Assembly (NCBI GenBank): GCA_016793885.1
Contig: JAEUHE010000233.1
Location: 30,429-94,428 of the forward strand
Direction of reading: 5' to 3'
DNA from: Verrucomicrobiales bacterium
Lineage (GTDB): Bacteria > Verrucomicrobiota > Verrucomicrobiia > Limisphaerales > UBA11320
Length of the DNA: 64,000 nucleotides
In this document: positions 1-8,449 of the stretch, piece by piece
How positions within the stretch are numbered: position 1 is the stretch's first letter
Layout: each line of letters starts with the position of its first letter
Position numbers and translations under genes: made by a program
Notes under the pieces: model-generated
Seen by the model: the letters and a program-made list of their open reading frames with translations, nothing else
The model's database searches: none
What the model was told of the DNA's origin: nothing

Positions 1-179
1 GGCGCCAAGGGGTCCTGAACGCGAGCCATTCCATGGTTCGATTCGGCTGCGCGAAGCGGGTTGAGCTGGAGCAGATCTGACAGGGCCAGCAGGCCGAAAC
101 CCGCACCCGCCTTGCTCAAGAAATCCCGACGGTTGGTGAATTGCTGATACCGGGCACAATGAGAATCAAACGGCTTCAT
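1..179 (-). CDS. DUF1501 family protein, N-terminal fragment (cut by window edge)
   Basis: Reading the minus strand from the ATG at 179 gives MKPFDSHCARYQQFTNRRDF, then a hydrophobic stretch (FGLLALSDLLQL) and an Ala-rich end, open to the window edge. An RRDF motif followed by a hydrophobic segment is the usual Tat-type leader of DUF1501 proteins, which are exported proteins of the alkaline-phosphatase superfamily without an established substrate. It starts 15 nt after the stop of the upstream DUF1549/DUF1553 gene. That gene order, PSD1 protein then DUF1501 protein, recurs at 54-58 kb and is standard in Planctomycetes and Verrucomicrobia. Only about 59 residues are visible, so the family call rests on leader and context. 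Confidence 0.75.
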   Translation of the reverse strand, partial: MKPFDSHCARYQQFTNRRDFLSKAGAGFGLLALSDLLQLNPLRAAESNHGMARVQDPLA

Positions 180-194
180 GCGTTGCCTGAGGAT

Positions 195-2411
195 TTAATC
201 CACGTAGATGAATTCGTTGAGGGCAAAGATAGCCTGACACAAATCCTCCAAAGCCAGAGTCTGGGTTTCGGTGGGTGCGACGCCCGCCGTCAGGCGTTGC
301 TGGATTTGTCTGCCCACCAACGCAGTTATGGCTTTGAGTTCGTCCGACGACGGCTCGCGGCCGAGGGCCAGCTTCCAGGCCAGACGAGTCTGAGCGTCGG
401 TTCCTGAGCCCGCTTCCCGTCTCAGTCTGAGCGCGAAGTCTGCGGCCCGCGCGCGGACAAAGGGGTCGTTCAGCAGGGCGAGGGCCTGCGGGGCCACCGT
501 GGTGTTTTCCCGACGGCCACAGCTGGCCTGCGCATCCGGGCCATCGAAGGCCTGCATCAACGGCTGCTGCACGACGCGCTTATGAAAGAGGTAGACCGAA
601 CGCCGACGAGTGGATGGTGTGTCCTTCAAGTCGGTTGGATACGGGTCCTTCATGTTGCGGGCTTGAATCGCTTCGGGCGCGACCGGCGCCTTGACGGCCG
701 GGCCGAACATCCGCGGGTTCAGCGTGCCGCTGACCGCGAGCATGGTGTCGCGGAGGATCTCGGACTCCAATCGTTGTGGACGACGCCGCCAGAGCAGGCG
801 GTTGTCGGGATCCTTCTTCGCCTGGTCGGGATCGAAAGTCGTGTCCTGCAAATACACGGAGCTGGCGAGGATGAGCCGATGCAGAGGCTTAAGCCTCCAG
901 CCGCCCTTCACAAACTCGGCGGTCAGCCATTCCATCAACTCGGGATGAGTGGGTGGATCGCAGCGTGCGCCGAAATCGTTGACGGTGCGCACGAGGCCTT
1001 CCCCGAAATGATGTTGCCAGACTCGGTTGACGATGACTCGTGCGACCAGATTCCCCGCGCCGTGCTCCCCGTCGGTCATCCACTCCGCCAGCGCTCGACG
1101 CTGCTGCGTAGAATCGGACCGCTTTTGGTGGTTGCGCGCGGAGGACCAATAGTCCTCAGGGCTTTTTCCGCGGGTCAAGACCGAGAGGAAGCCCAGCTGG
1201 ACCGGTTCGCTCTTGGCTCTAAAGTCGCCCCGGGCTAACAGGAACGTGTCGCGCGGTTTGGCGTCCGCGTCCTCGAATCCCAGCGCGGTGGGCACTGGGC
1301 GCGGCTTGCGCGCTTTCAACTTCTGAAGTGATTCGTCCTTCTCCTTTTGACGGGCCTTTAATTCCGATTTGTCGGTCTGCTTCAACACTTGTTCCCAGCG
1401 CTGGGTGGCGGCGTCTAGCTCCGCCTTCCATTCGGCTTCCAGCTTCCGCTGACGGCGGGCCTGCTCCCAGGGTACTAACGGCAGCTCGGCCCGGTCGCCG
1501 GTGTTGAAGGCGCACAGTAGCCGGTAGTAGTCGCGTCGCGGAATAGGATCATACTTGTGATCATGGCAACGTGCGCACCCGAGGGTCAGCCCCATCATCG
1601 CGGCACCCGTCGTGGCGATCATATCATCGAGCTCGTTGAAGCGGGTACGAATCCTCTCCTCCTCCATGAGCCGGTCGGGAAGAACGGCGTGGGTTCCGGC
1701 TACGATGAAGCCGGTGGCGGCGAGCGCCGAAGGATTGTCCGGTTCCAGTTCGTCACCCGCCAACTGCCAGCGCACAAACGTGTCGAAGGGCAAATCTTCG
1801 TTGAGGCTGCGGATGACAAAGTCACGAAAATGATGCGCGGTCGGCCGGTCCGCATCGCCTTCCTGTCCATCACTGTCGGCGTAACGGACGACATCCAACC
1901 AATGCCGGGCCCAGCGTTCACCGTAGTGGGGGCTGGCCAGCAGGTCATCGATCAACTTCTCGACGGCGGAAGAAGGATTCAAGGCCGCTGCTTCCACGAA
2001 AGCCGCGATTTGGGGCGGGCTGGGCGGCAGGCCGATGAGGCCGAAATACAATCGGCGGATGAGTTTTTCAGGTTCGGCTCGTGGCGTGGCGGTCAGCCCC
2101 TGAGCGCTCAGCCTCGCCTGAATGAAACGGTCCACTGGCGTGAGCGACAACGCGCCCGCGGGAAGGCCTGGGAGGTCGGGGCGGCGGAGGGGCAGGTAAG
2201 ACCAGTGTTGGCGATCCTGCTCGGTCACCAGCTTCTCCGGCGGGAGGGAGGGGGTGGCCGGCGGAACAGCGGTCAAGTCGGCCCCGAGCGCCCACAAAAG
2301 CAAGGCTGCTGACCACGCTCCGGTGTTCAACCGCGCCGTAGCAGTTCGGAGGATGGACTTTGTCCGCGAGCCAGCCCTCGTCCCGCTGTTGATTCCAATT
2401 TGGGACCTCAT
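195..2411 (-). CDS. DUF1549/DUF1553 (PSD1-type) exported protein without cytochrome domain
   Basis: About 738 residues from the ATG at 2411. An upstream in-frame start at 2552 would translate part of a dispersed repeat, so it is rejected. A hydrophobic segment lies near residues 32-46. The DUF1549 part starts near residue 90 and carries HYGERWARHWLD and the conserved CARCHDHK motif. The DUF1553 part follows, with NRVWQHHFGEGLV, and the protein ends in the typical NEFIYVD. The family occurs mainly in Planctomycetes and Verrucomicrobia next to DUF1501 partners and is thought to act in extracytoplasmic degradation of complex carbohydrates, but the reaction is not established. Unlike the 1034-residue paralogue at 54.7-57.8 kb it lacks the N-terminal PSCyt1 cytochrome domain. 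Confidence 0.88.
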   Translation of the reverse strand: MRSQIGINSGTRAGSRTKSILRTATARLNTGAWSAALLLWALGADLTAVPPATPSLPPEKLVTEQDRQHWSYLPLRRPDLPGLPAGALSLTPVDRFIQARLSAQGLTATPRAEPEKLIRRLYFGLIGLPPSPPQIAAFVEAAALNPSSAVEKLIDDLLASPHYGERWARHWLDVVRYADSDGQEGDADRPTAHHFRDFVIRSLNEDLPFDTFVRWQLAGDELEPDNPSALAATGFIVAGTHAVLPDRLMEEERIRTRFNELDDMIATTGAAMMGLTLGCARCHDHKYDPIPRRDYYRLLCAFNTGDRAELPLVPWEQARRQRKLEAEWKAELDAATQRWEQVLKQTDKSELKARQKEKDESLQKLKARKPRPVPTALGFEDADAKPRDTFLLARGDFRAKSEPVQLGFLSVLTRGKSPEDYWSSARNHQKRSDSTQQRRALAEWMTDGEHGAGNLVARVIVNRVWQHHFGEGLVRTVNDFGARCDPPTHPELMEWLTAEFVKGGWRLKPLHRLILASSVYLQDTTFDPDQAKKDPDNRLLWRRRPQRLESEILRDTMLAVSGTLNPRMFGPAVKAPVAPEAIQARNMKDPYPTDLKDTPSTRRRSVYLFHKRVVQQPLMQAFDGPDAQASCGRRENTTVAPQALALLNDPFVRARAADFALRLRREAGSGTDAQTRLAWKLALGREPSSDELKAITALVGRQIQQRLTAGVAPTETQTLALEDLCQAIFALNEFIYVD

Positions 2412-2468
2412 GGAGGCGAAAGTTTTGGTAATGGCCCGGAGCCTATCCAGCCTATCCCATCCGTGCAC

Positions 2469-2677
2469 GCTTAAAGTGCTTCCCCGGGCGGCCCCGGGGG
2501 GATCCCAGCTCCGCTGTGGGGACAAAAGCTGTAGAGGGCTACAGCACTCCAAGACGCTTCGCGAGGCGATTGGCCATATGGAGCGCGGTAGACCTCTACC
2601 GCTTTCTAGAACCCGACGGAGTCGGGTATCCCTTAATCGGAGATACCGATCTCTCCCACCTCAAATCCCGCCCTAGT
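2469..2677. repeat. Degenerate copy of the ~180-200-bp palindromic repeat (family A)
   Basis: The core GCTGTAGAGGGCTACAGCAC, followed by TCCAAGACGCTTCGC, is shared with the copies at 38590 and 57854. The outer ends are eroded: CTTAAAGTGC on the left and CACCTCAAATCC on the right, instead of the clean inverted ends of the other copies. It fills the space between the convergent end of the beta-lactamase-like gene and the start of the PSD1 gene. Confidence 0.75.
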
Positions 2678-5027
2678 CGGTCTCGATCTCCAACTTCATG
2701 AACAGTTGGCTGTTGGTCTTGGGCAGTCGGATCTCGACGGTTTCGACTCCGAGAGCCGGACGTCCCACCGGGGTGATCGTTACCCGCCGGGCGGCCCAGG
2801 TCTGGAGGTCGCTTGAGAAGACGGGGGTGCCGGTGAGGCCTACGTCTTCGGTGCTGCGGGTCCAGCGGAACACGACGTCCTTACCTTCGATTCGCGCGGT
2901 CAGGACGCGCGCGCGGTTGGCTCGGCTGGGATCAGTGCCATAGTAAGCCTCTTCCAGATTCGACATCCGATCGCGGTCCGGATCCGCATAGGGTGCGAAC
3001 CGTTCAATTAGCCCCAGGTTGAAGTCGGCAGTGCTGGCCGCTGAACTGAGATCGATGGCAAACACGGCCTTGACCCAGTTGGCGTAGTTCTGGCTGGGAA
3101 CGGGAAACAGGTCGTAGCTTGGCCATTCGTTCTTCTGCTCCAGCTGATCCAGGATCTTATCGACCGCCGTGTTCAAGTCCCAGGAGCATCCGGTGCGTTT
3201 GTTCGCGAGGGCCGCGTAGGCGGTTCCGTTATTGCGGTCGACCATGAAAGAGGAGGTGCCGGTCATGCAACCGTTGTGGCCTTCAGCGCCTCCTCCGACG
3301 TCGAACCAGCCGAGGCCATACCCATTCCCCATGGTCAGGGCGAAGTTGCGCATTTCGGTGCGACGGGCCGACGATAAGATGTCACTGGGGAATGGTTCGT
3401 TGTCGATCCGACGCAGGAACTGCAGCAGATCGATGGAGGTGGCGATCCAGCCTCCGTTGGCGTCCATGCGCTTGGGGTGGATTTCGGTATACGGGTTCCC
3501 GCCGTCGGGCGCGGCATAGACGACTTCGCGAGGGAGTCGTCCGGCCTTCGTCTGGTTTCCTAGTTGCATCTGGGTGATGCCGCAGGGGGCCAGGATTGCA
3601 TCCTTGATATAGTTCTCGTAGCTCTTGCCGCTGTATTTTTCGATGATTCGCCCGAGGGTGTGGTAGTCCAGATTCATGTAGTCATACCGCGTCCCGGGTT
3701 CGAACTGCGGACTGTTGGAGTCGAGGGTCCAATCCATGATTCGCTCATGATCCACGCCGTAGCTGTTGTCCCACATGGGGGTTTCGGCGGTCCAGCCGGT
3801 GGTATGGTTGAGTAGGTGTCGGACATTGATGGCCTTTTCCCAAGTGGAATAGTTGCCATTGACATATTGGGTGCCCAGCAGAGCCCCACTGCCGAAGACC
3901 TTGTCGGTCAGTTCGAATTTGTCATCGTCGATCAGCTTGAGCACACCCGCTGCTGTGATGGGCTTGGAGATGCTGGCGATGCGAAAGCGATGGAGTGGTC
4001 CAGCCCACTGGTGGTTCTCCTGATCGGCGTATCCAAAGCCCTTGGCATAGACCAGTCGTCCGTTGCGCATGATGGAGAGCGACACTCCCGGGGTGTCCGT
4101 GTCTTCCATGTATTTGCGGATTCCCTTGTCGATCAGGTCACGTGTGCTGCCGGACCAGCCGCCGTTGCGGGTCCAGGTTGAGTTAAATCGGGGAGACCCG
4201 TTCACGGAGTAGGCGGAGACGAAATCCGTGCGGTAACCTTGGTAGTAGGCATTCTCGGTTTCGGTTTGGTAGTTCGCGGCCGTGAGGGAGCCATAGTTCC
4301 ACCAGGTGTCTCCCCCCACTTTGCGCCAGATGGCCGCGAACCGTTCTTCGCCGCCCACCACGCAGCCGAAGGATTGGACCAGGCGATAGCCTGCTGCCGT
4401 GGCGGCGTTGAACTCATTCTGATAGGTTGTCGTGCTCATGCGAGCCTTCCAAATCTGCACGGGGTGAACCGTCGATTTTTGCCAGATGGCGGCGTAATAG
4501 TCAGTGGCCCCGAGGGTGGTGGCGCTGAGGTGGTGCAGATGATATCCGGTGTCTTCGTAGAATTCCTTGTCCGATTGGAGCTGGGCGTAGGTGCGACCCA
4601 TGCGAATGACACGATTCGCGTTTCCGGCTTCCCAGATGGCGGCGTAGCGCAGGGCGTTTCCGACCGGATAGATGCTGATCCATGTCGGTTGGAAGCTGTT
4701 GTTGCCCATGGTGATATCCTGCGACTGGATGTCTGCGGCGGTGGCGTTGTGGGTGGCGGCTTGGCTAGGGCCGTCGGTGTCGTCCCAAAGCGCCGCGAAC
4801 TCCGTGTTGGCTCCATTCAGGTAACCTGACACGCAGCGCAGCCGCAGCCCCTGTCCGGTCCAGGAGTTGAACTGATCCTGATACTCATGCGACGACAGGC
4901 CATGGCGGGATACCCAGCCCACGCTGTGAGCCTGGAACGAGGAGCTGAGCAGGGCCAGCAAGGCCAGGAAGCGATAGGAAGCCAGGCGGCTGAGAACGAC
5001 AAAGGGTTGCGTTGGAACGGTGATCAT
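2673..5027 (-). CDS. Secreted beta-lactamase-fold serine hydrolase with N-terminal tandem-repeat domain
   Basis: 784 residues with a signal peptide (hydrophobic residues about 17-33). Residues about 35-290 contain roughly five repeats of some 45-50 residues, each with an AAIW/AALWDD-like strand. This resembles the BTRD1 repeats of fungal polyglycine hydrolases. The catalytic part follows, with SISK (Ser352, Lys355), YMN (Tyr450, Asn452) and a later GHNG, the three motifs of class C beta-lactamase-related hydrolases and DD-peptidases. A calcium-loop-like DPDRDRMSNLEE and a C-terminal beta domain typical of verrucomicrobial exported proteins complete it. The substrate is unknown; a secreted peptidase or esterase is more likely than antibiotic resistance. 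GGAGGT sits only about 1-2 nt before the ATG, which is unusually close. Confidence 0.85.
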   Translation of the reverse strand: MITVPTQPFVVLSRLASYRFLALLALLSSSFQAHSVGWVSRHGLSSHEYQDQFNSWTGQGLRLRCVSGYLNGANTEFAALWDDTDGPSQAATHNATAADIQSQDITMGNNSFQPTWISIYPVGNALRYAAIWEAGNANRVIRMGRTYAQLQSDKEFYEDTGYHLHHLSATTLGATDYYAAIWQKSTVHPVQIWKARMSTTTYQNEFNAATAAGYRLVQSFGCVVGGEERFAAIWRKVGGDTWWNYGSLTAANYQTETENAYYQGYRTDFVSAYSVNGSPRFNSTWTRNGGWSGSTRDLIDKGIRKYMEDTDTPGVSLSIMRNGRLVYAKGFGYADQENHQWAGPLHRFRIASISKPITAAGVLKLIDDDKFELTDKVFGSGALLGTQYVNGNYSTWEKAINVRHLLNHTTGWTAETPMWDNSYGVDHERIMDWTLDSNSPQFEPGTRYDYMNLDYHTLGRIIEKYSGKSYENYIKDAILAPCGITQMQLGNQTKAGRLPREVVYAAPDGGNPYTEIHPKRMDANGGWIATSIDLLQFLRRIDNEPFPSDILSSARRTEMRNFALTMGNGYGLGWFDVGGGAEGHNGCMTGTSSFMVDRNNGTAYAALANKRTGCSWDLNTAVDKILDQLEQKNEWPSYDLFPVPSQNYANWVKAVFAIDLSSAASTADFNLGLIERFAPYADPDRDRMSNLEEAYYGTDPSRANRARVLTARIEGKDVVFRWTRSTEDVGLTGTPVFSSDLQTWAARRVTITPVGRPALGVETVEIRLPKTNSQLFMKLEIETD

Positions 5028-5546
5028 ACCTCCTTCTACGCATTGGGAGGGAACATTCTTTCAGCCTGATGTGCTTCGGGGGTGGGGGAACGTCCGATAC
5101 GGACCTCTCTGCATTTGTAGTGTGGGCCGTGCCGGCCCATCGGGGAACCCGTAGGGTTCAAAGAGACTAGCCGGGGCGTGGAGCGCAGCGACACCCCCGG
5201 TGTGTCGGCCCCCCAATAAACAGCACCCTGAAAGGCGTGCCACCCGTCGGCCAATGGGCTGACGAACTGATTAGGTTCCTTGAAGCGGTTGACGCAAGTC
5301 TCAGAAGCCAGTGGCATCGCTGCGCGATGCTCCGTACTTTTAACAGTTCCGGGGGTGCGAGCACCCCCGGCTAAATCTCTTTGAACCCTGCGGGTTCGGG
5401 CCTTGCCGCAAAGTCAGAAAAGCCGGCGTTGCCCAGCTTGTCTAGTACCCCATTTTTCGCGGCAAAGATGAGGTCGTGCCACCGCAGTCCATAGAGGGAC
5501 ATGCCCGCTTCGTTGGTTGCACGTCCTCCTCGGAGCCCCTGTGCCG
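5028..5546. repeat. Repeat-rich intergenic region (several dispersed repeat families)
   Basis: I see no gene here. It holds TTGTAGTGTGGGCCGTGCCG with a GGGCCG/CGGCCC hairpin at 5115-5141 (family D, also at 11468). It also has a perfect hairpin CCGGGGGTGC-GA-GCACCCCCGG at 5349-5370, and TCTCTTTGAACCCT through GCGGCAAAGATGA at 5376-5471 (family C, also at 47745). TCGTGCCACCGCAGTCCATAG at about 5474-5494 is also present at 37.73 kb (family B). AACCCGTAGGGTTCAAAGAGA at 5147-5167 is the inverse of the start of family C, so 5147-5390 is bounded by inverted sequence. Confidence 0.7.
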
Positions 5547-6665
5547 CTATCGCCGCAGGTTCATCGGTCTCAGCGGTGCTTGATTGCTTCCGGGAGTCTT
5601 CTCGCCCTTGAAGGCGGATCGCAGCAGCCAATGCCGTTTGAGGCCTTGCACCAAGTTATCGGTGTCGACGATGAGTTGAGACACTTCCTTGACGATGTTG
5701 GTGTTCTGATCCACCTGCGCGCGGAGATTGCCAGTGATCTTGGCCAGGTTGTCGAGAGCCTCATCAAGGCTGGTGGCCACCTCGGTCAGCTGGAGGTTGG
5801 CGTTGGTGAGGGTGCTGTTGGCGGACAGGAGCGTGGTGTTGGCGTTGGTGAGGGTTTCGCTGAGCTGGCGATTGACGTTGGTGGGAATCAACCATTCACC
5901 CAGGGAGCCTTGGGGATGCTTGAGGTGATCGCTGATGATCGTCAGGTTGGCAACGATGGGTTTGGCGTCGGACAGAAGCCCATTCAGCCGATCTGTTGCA
6001 TCGGCGGTGTTGGCCATGACGCGAGTCAGCAGATTCGTAAGGGCCAGAACATGTGGCAGGGCATCCTTCGCTTGCTGGACGATGGCATCCATCTGACTCG
6101 CCAGCTCCGGGGGTTCCTCCGCCGGCACGTAATACTGGGCTTTTTTGTCGTTCTTAGGGAAGGGCTTGTAGGACTTGGCGGTCGGGTCCCACATTTCGTC
6201 GATCCCCTTGCCATCCTTGGAGACATAGGTGGCGTAGACCTTGCCATGCTTGCCCGAGGCATCACCCTTGATGACTTCGAGGTAGCGGTTTCCCAGCAGC
6301 CCGGCCGACTTCACTTTCACAACGGAATCGCTCCAGACATAGCCGTGATATTCCCCTAAAACCACAAACGAGACATAAACGTCATACTCGTTTCCGGGCG
6401 GCATAGCCGTCACCGCGGTGATCTCGCCGGCATCGAAACCCATGAGTTTTACCTTGTCTCCCACCTGAATGCCGCTGCCGCTGCGTAGGTAAGTGTAGTA
6501 GGGAGCCTTGAGCACGAACCATCCCTTGCGCTTGGCGGTTTCGCGCAAGTAGAGAAAGAGTCCGATGACCATCATCAGGGTGGCGGCCATGATGAATATC
6601 CCGACAATCCGTTCGAATCGGTTGAGCCGGGTTCGCAGCTGGGGAGTTAGATCTTGGATGGGCAT
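5547..6665 (-). CDS. MlaD-like MCE-domain protein of a lipid ABC transporter
   Basis: 372 residues. The ATG at 6665 is chosen because longer forms run into the preceding ATPase gene; this start lies 14 nt after the ATPase stop. One transmembrane helix lies near residues 18-40. The MCE domain follows at about 50-130, with the diagnostic GIQVGDKVKLMGFDAGEI. The C-terminal half is helical and rich in TNANTTL/SANSTL-type Asn/Leu repeats, as in proteins that form a periplasmic tunnel. MlaD-type proteins form the substrate-binding ring of lipid transporters that move phospholipid between the inner and outer membranes. It is the third gene of a permease-ATPase-MCE operon; no MlaB or MlaC homologue is in the window. 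Confidence 0.9.
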   Translation of the reverse strand: MPIQDLTPQLRTRLNRFERIVGIFIMAATLMMVIGLFLYLRETAKRKGWFVLKAPYYTYLRSGSGIQVGDKVKLMGFDAGEITAVTAMPPGNEYDVYVSFVVLGEYHGYVWSDSVVKVKSAGLLGNRYLEVIKGDASGKHGKVYATYVSKDGKGIDEMWDPTAKSYKPFPKNDKKAQYYVPAEEPPELASQMDAIVQQAKDALPHVLALTNLLTRVMANTADATDRLNGLLSDAKPIVANLTIISDHLKHPQGSLGEWLIPTNVNRQLSETLTNANTTLLSANSTLTNANLQLTEVATSLDEALDNLAKITGNLRAQVDQNTNIVKEVSQLIVDTDNLVQGLKRHWLLRSAFKGEKTPGSNQAPLRPMNLRR

Positions 6666-6679
6666 GGCAGTGGGGAAAG

Positions 6680-7477
6680 TCAGCGGGGGTCGGCCTGGGG
6701 CGAGGAAGGGGTTGCCAGCGTGTTGATGATCTGGTCGGCGGGGAGGCCCGGATCCAAAATCTCGAGTTGCCCCTCCCGTAGCACGGCATAGTTGCGGCCG
6801 GGGGCAATCCACGGGCGAAAATCGTCACAGGTCACCACCGTCGTCATGGGGCGGTAGCTGATCAAGGGATGTCCTTCGGCCAATTCGGCCACGGTTTGGA
6901 GCCACCAGCGCGCATGTTGGGGGTCCAGTCCTGACAGCGGACTGTCCAGCAGCAGGATCTCCGGTTCGAGAATGCATGCGCGCGCCAAACCCGCTCGCTG
7001 GGCCCAGTTGCGGCTGATGTTGCCGCTAAACTCGGTGGCCCAGTCATTGAGCTCCATCGCTTTCAGCCAGGCTGAGAGCCGCTTGGCAACGTCCTGGTCG
7101 GTGGCGTTGTGATGGTAGCGCAGCGGCAGGGAAATGTTGTCCGCCACGTTCAAATGCCGGAGCAGCAGCCCGCCGTCATGAACCAATCCGATTCTCAAGC
7201 GATCGGGAAGATCGGTTTCCACCTGGTTTTGATGCAGCACGCGCCCGAACAGCCGTATCTCCCCACGAAGCGGAGCCAACGCACCTGCCGCTGTGGTTAA
7301 GAAATTCGTTTTTCCGCTGCTCAGCAACCCACCGATCACCCAGAACTCCCGCGGATGAAGCTGCCAATGAACGCTCTGGATTTGCGGGGAGCCGGGGTAG
7401 CGGGTCGAAGGTATATCGACAGCCCGCAGGTCCAACAGCGGTTCGCGCTTGGGGGTGAACTGGTCGGAGAGGCTCAT
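6680..7477 (-). CDS. MlaF-like ABC transporter ATPase with non-canonical catalytic motifs
   Basis: 265 residues from the ATG at 7477, which shares one base with the stop of the permease gene (TGATG), so the two are translationally coupled. The fold is clearly that of an ABC ATPase: Walker A GLLSSGKT at residues 50-57, Walker B LLLD at 175-178 and a D-loop SGLD after it. Three sites depart from the consensus. The signature reads ISRNWAQRAG rather than LSGGQ. The residue after Walker B is Ser179 rather than the catalytic Glu. The switch-His position reads VTCDD with Cys217. Context assigns it to the Mla-like transporter. It may hydrolyse ATP slowly, work differently, or need a partner subunit. 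Confidence 0.88.
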   Translation of the reverse strand: MSLSDQFTPKREPLLDLRAVDIPSTRYPGSPQIQSVHWQLHPREFWVIGGLLSSGKTNFLTTAAGALAPLRGEIRLFGRVLHQNQVETDLPDRLRIGLVHDGGLLLRHLNVADNISLPLRYHHNATDQDVAKRLSAWLKAMELNDWATEFSGNISRNWAQRAGLARACILEPEILLLDSPLSGLDPQHARWWLQTVAELAEGHPLISYRPMTTVVTCDDFRPWIAPGRNYAVLREGQLEILDPGLPADQIINTLATPSSPQADPR

Positions 7478-8334
7478 CACAGCAGCAGGTAGATGATGAG
7501 GAACAAGGCGTCGGCCATGACACACAGCACCACGCTCTGGGTGATGGCGCGGATGGTCGCCTTGGAGACGTCCTCGATGTGCAGCGGCTGAGCTAGTCCA
7601 TGGTAGCAGGTCACCAGGGCAATCAGCACTCCCATGCCGGTGGATTTCAGGCCCAGGGCTACAAAATCTAAGGGGTGCAGCGCGCCGGCCAACTGGTTAA
7701 AGTAGTCGGAGGGCAGAATCGGCACGTTCTGGACGAAGGCCCACAGATAGCCGGCTAGCAAGGCAACCACGATCATATAGACCGTGAGACAAAACACTCC
7801 GAGGGCCATGCCAATGATGCGAGGAACCACGAAATAGTGGATCGGATCGATCCCGATCAGTTCCAGCGCTTCGACCTCGCGAGAGGCTCGGGCGGTGCCG
7901 AGTTCGATGACGGTGCCGGTTCCGGCGCGGGCCAATACGATCAACGCGGCCAGCAGGGGGCCCAGTTCGCGAACCACGACGGTCACCATCACCATACCTA
8001 GGTATTGCCGGGCACCCACCTGGGTCGCCAGGGAGACGGTTTGGCCGATGACCACCAAGCCCAACGCGACGGCGAGGAACAAGACCATGGGGAGCAGCGC
8101 GACACCGGAGCGCATGACTTGCTGCCAGATCAGGGGGTAGATCACATTGGAGGCAGTGCGTCCCTTGGTGATGAGCACCCCGCAGGTAATGAGTCCAAAG
8201 GAGACCACCCCGCGGAGCGAGGTCAGCGCACGGATCAGCCGGCTCCCCACCCAGCGGGTGTAGGACATGGGCAATCCGGTGATTGCCCGCGGGTAGTGGT
8301 CTGAATCCAGGCCCGATAGGATACCTTTCGACAC
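7477..8334 (-). CDS. MlaE-like permease of a lipid ABC transporter
   Basis: 285 residues, about five or six hydrophobic segments. The MlaE family signature is clear: RELGPLLAALIVLARAG, then EVEALELIGIDPIHYFVVPR. MlaE permeases are the inner-membrane subunits of ABC systems that keep outer-membrane lipid asymmetry or import lipids. It is first in the operon and overlaps the ATPase start by one base. The start is uncertain: GTG at 8334 gives the length used here, and ATG at 8268 would give a 263-residue protein. Neither has a clear Shine-Dalgarno sequence. Confidence 0.92.
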   Translation of the reverse strand: MSKGILSGLDSDHYPRAITGLPMSYTRWVGSRLIRALTSLRGVVSFGLITCGVLITKGRTASNVIYPLIWQQVMRSGVALLPMVLFLAVALGLVVIGQTVSLATQVGARQYLGMVMVTVVVRELGPLLAALIVLARAGTGTVIELGTARASREVEALELIGIDPIHYFVVPRIIGMALGVFCLTVYMIVVALLAGYLWAFVQNVPILPSDYFNQLAGALHPLDFVALGLKSTGMGVLIALVTCYHGLAQPLHIEDVSKATIRAITQSVVLCVMADALFLIIYLLL

Positions 8335-8449
8335 CCCGAGAACCTAGGAAGCTGGGGGCCGGACGTCAAAGGATTCCGGACGTCGGCAAATCCCGCTTTG
8401 ATCTCTTCCCGGCTCCTGCTACCTTCCGCGCTCCTGGTTGGGTCAAACT

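Noticed and set aside
195..2552. Longer start for the first DUF1549/DUF1553 protein at 2552
   Set aside because: The extra 47 codons translate the family A repeat (MECCSPLQLL is the complement of the GGGCTACAGCACTCC core). The ATG at 2411 avoids it.
2673..5027. Antibiotic-resistance beta-lactamase (AmpC)
   Set aside because: SxxK and YxN motifs alone do not imply this; the size, N-terminal repeats and C-terminal calcium-loop tail point to a secreted hydrolase of another kind.
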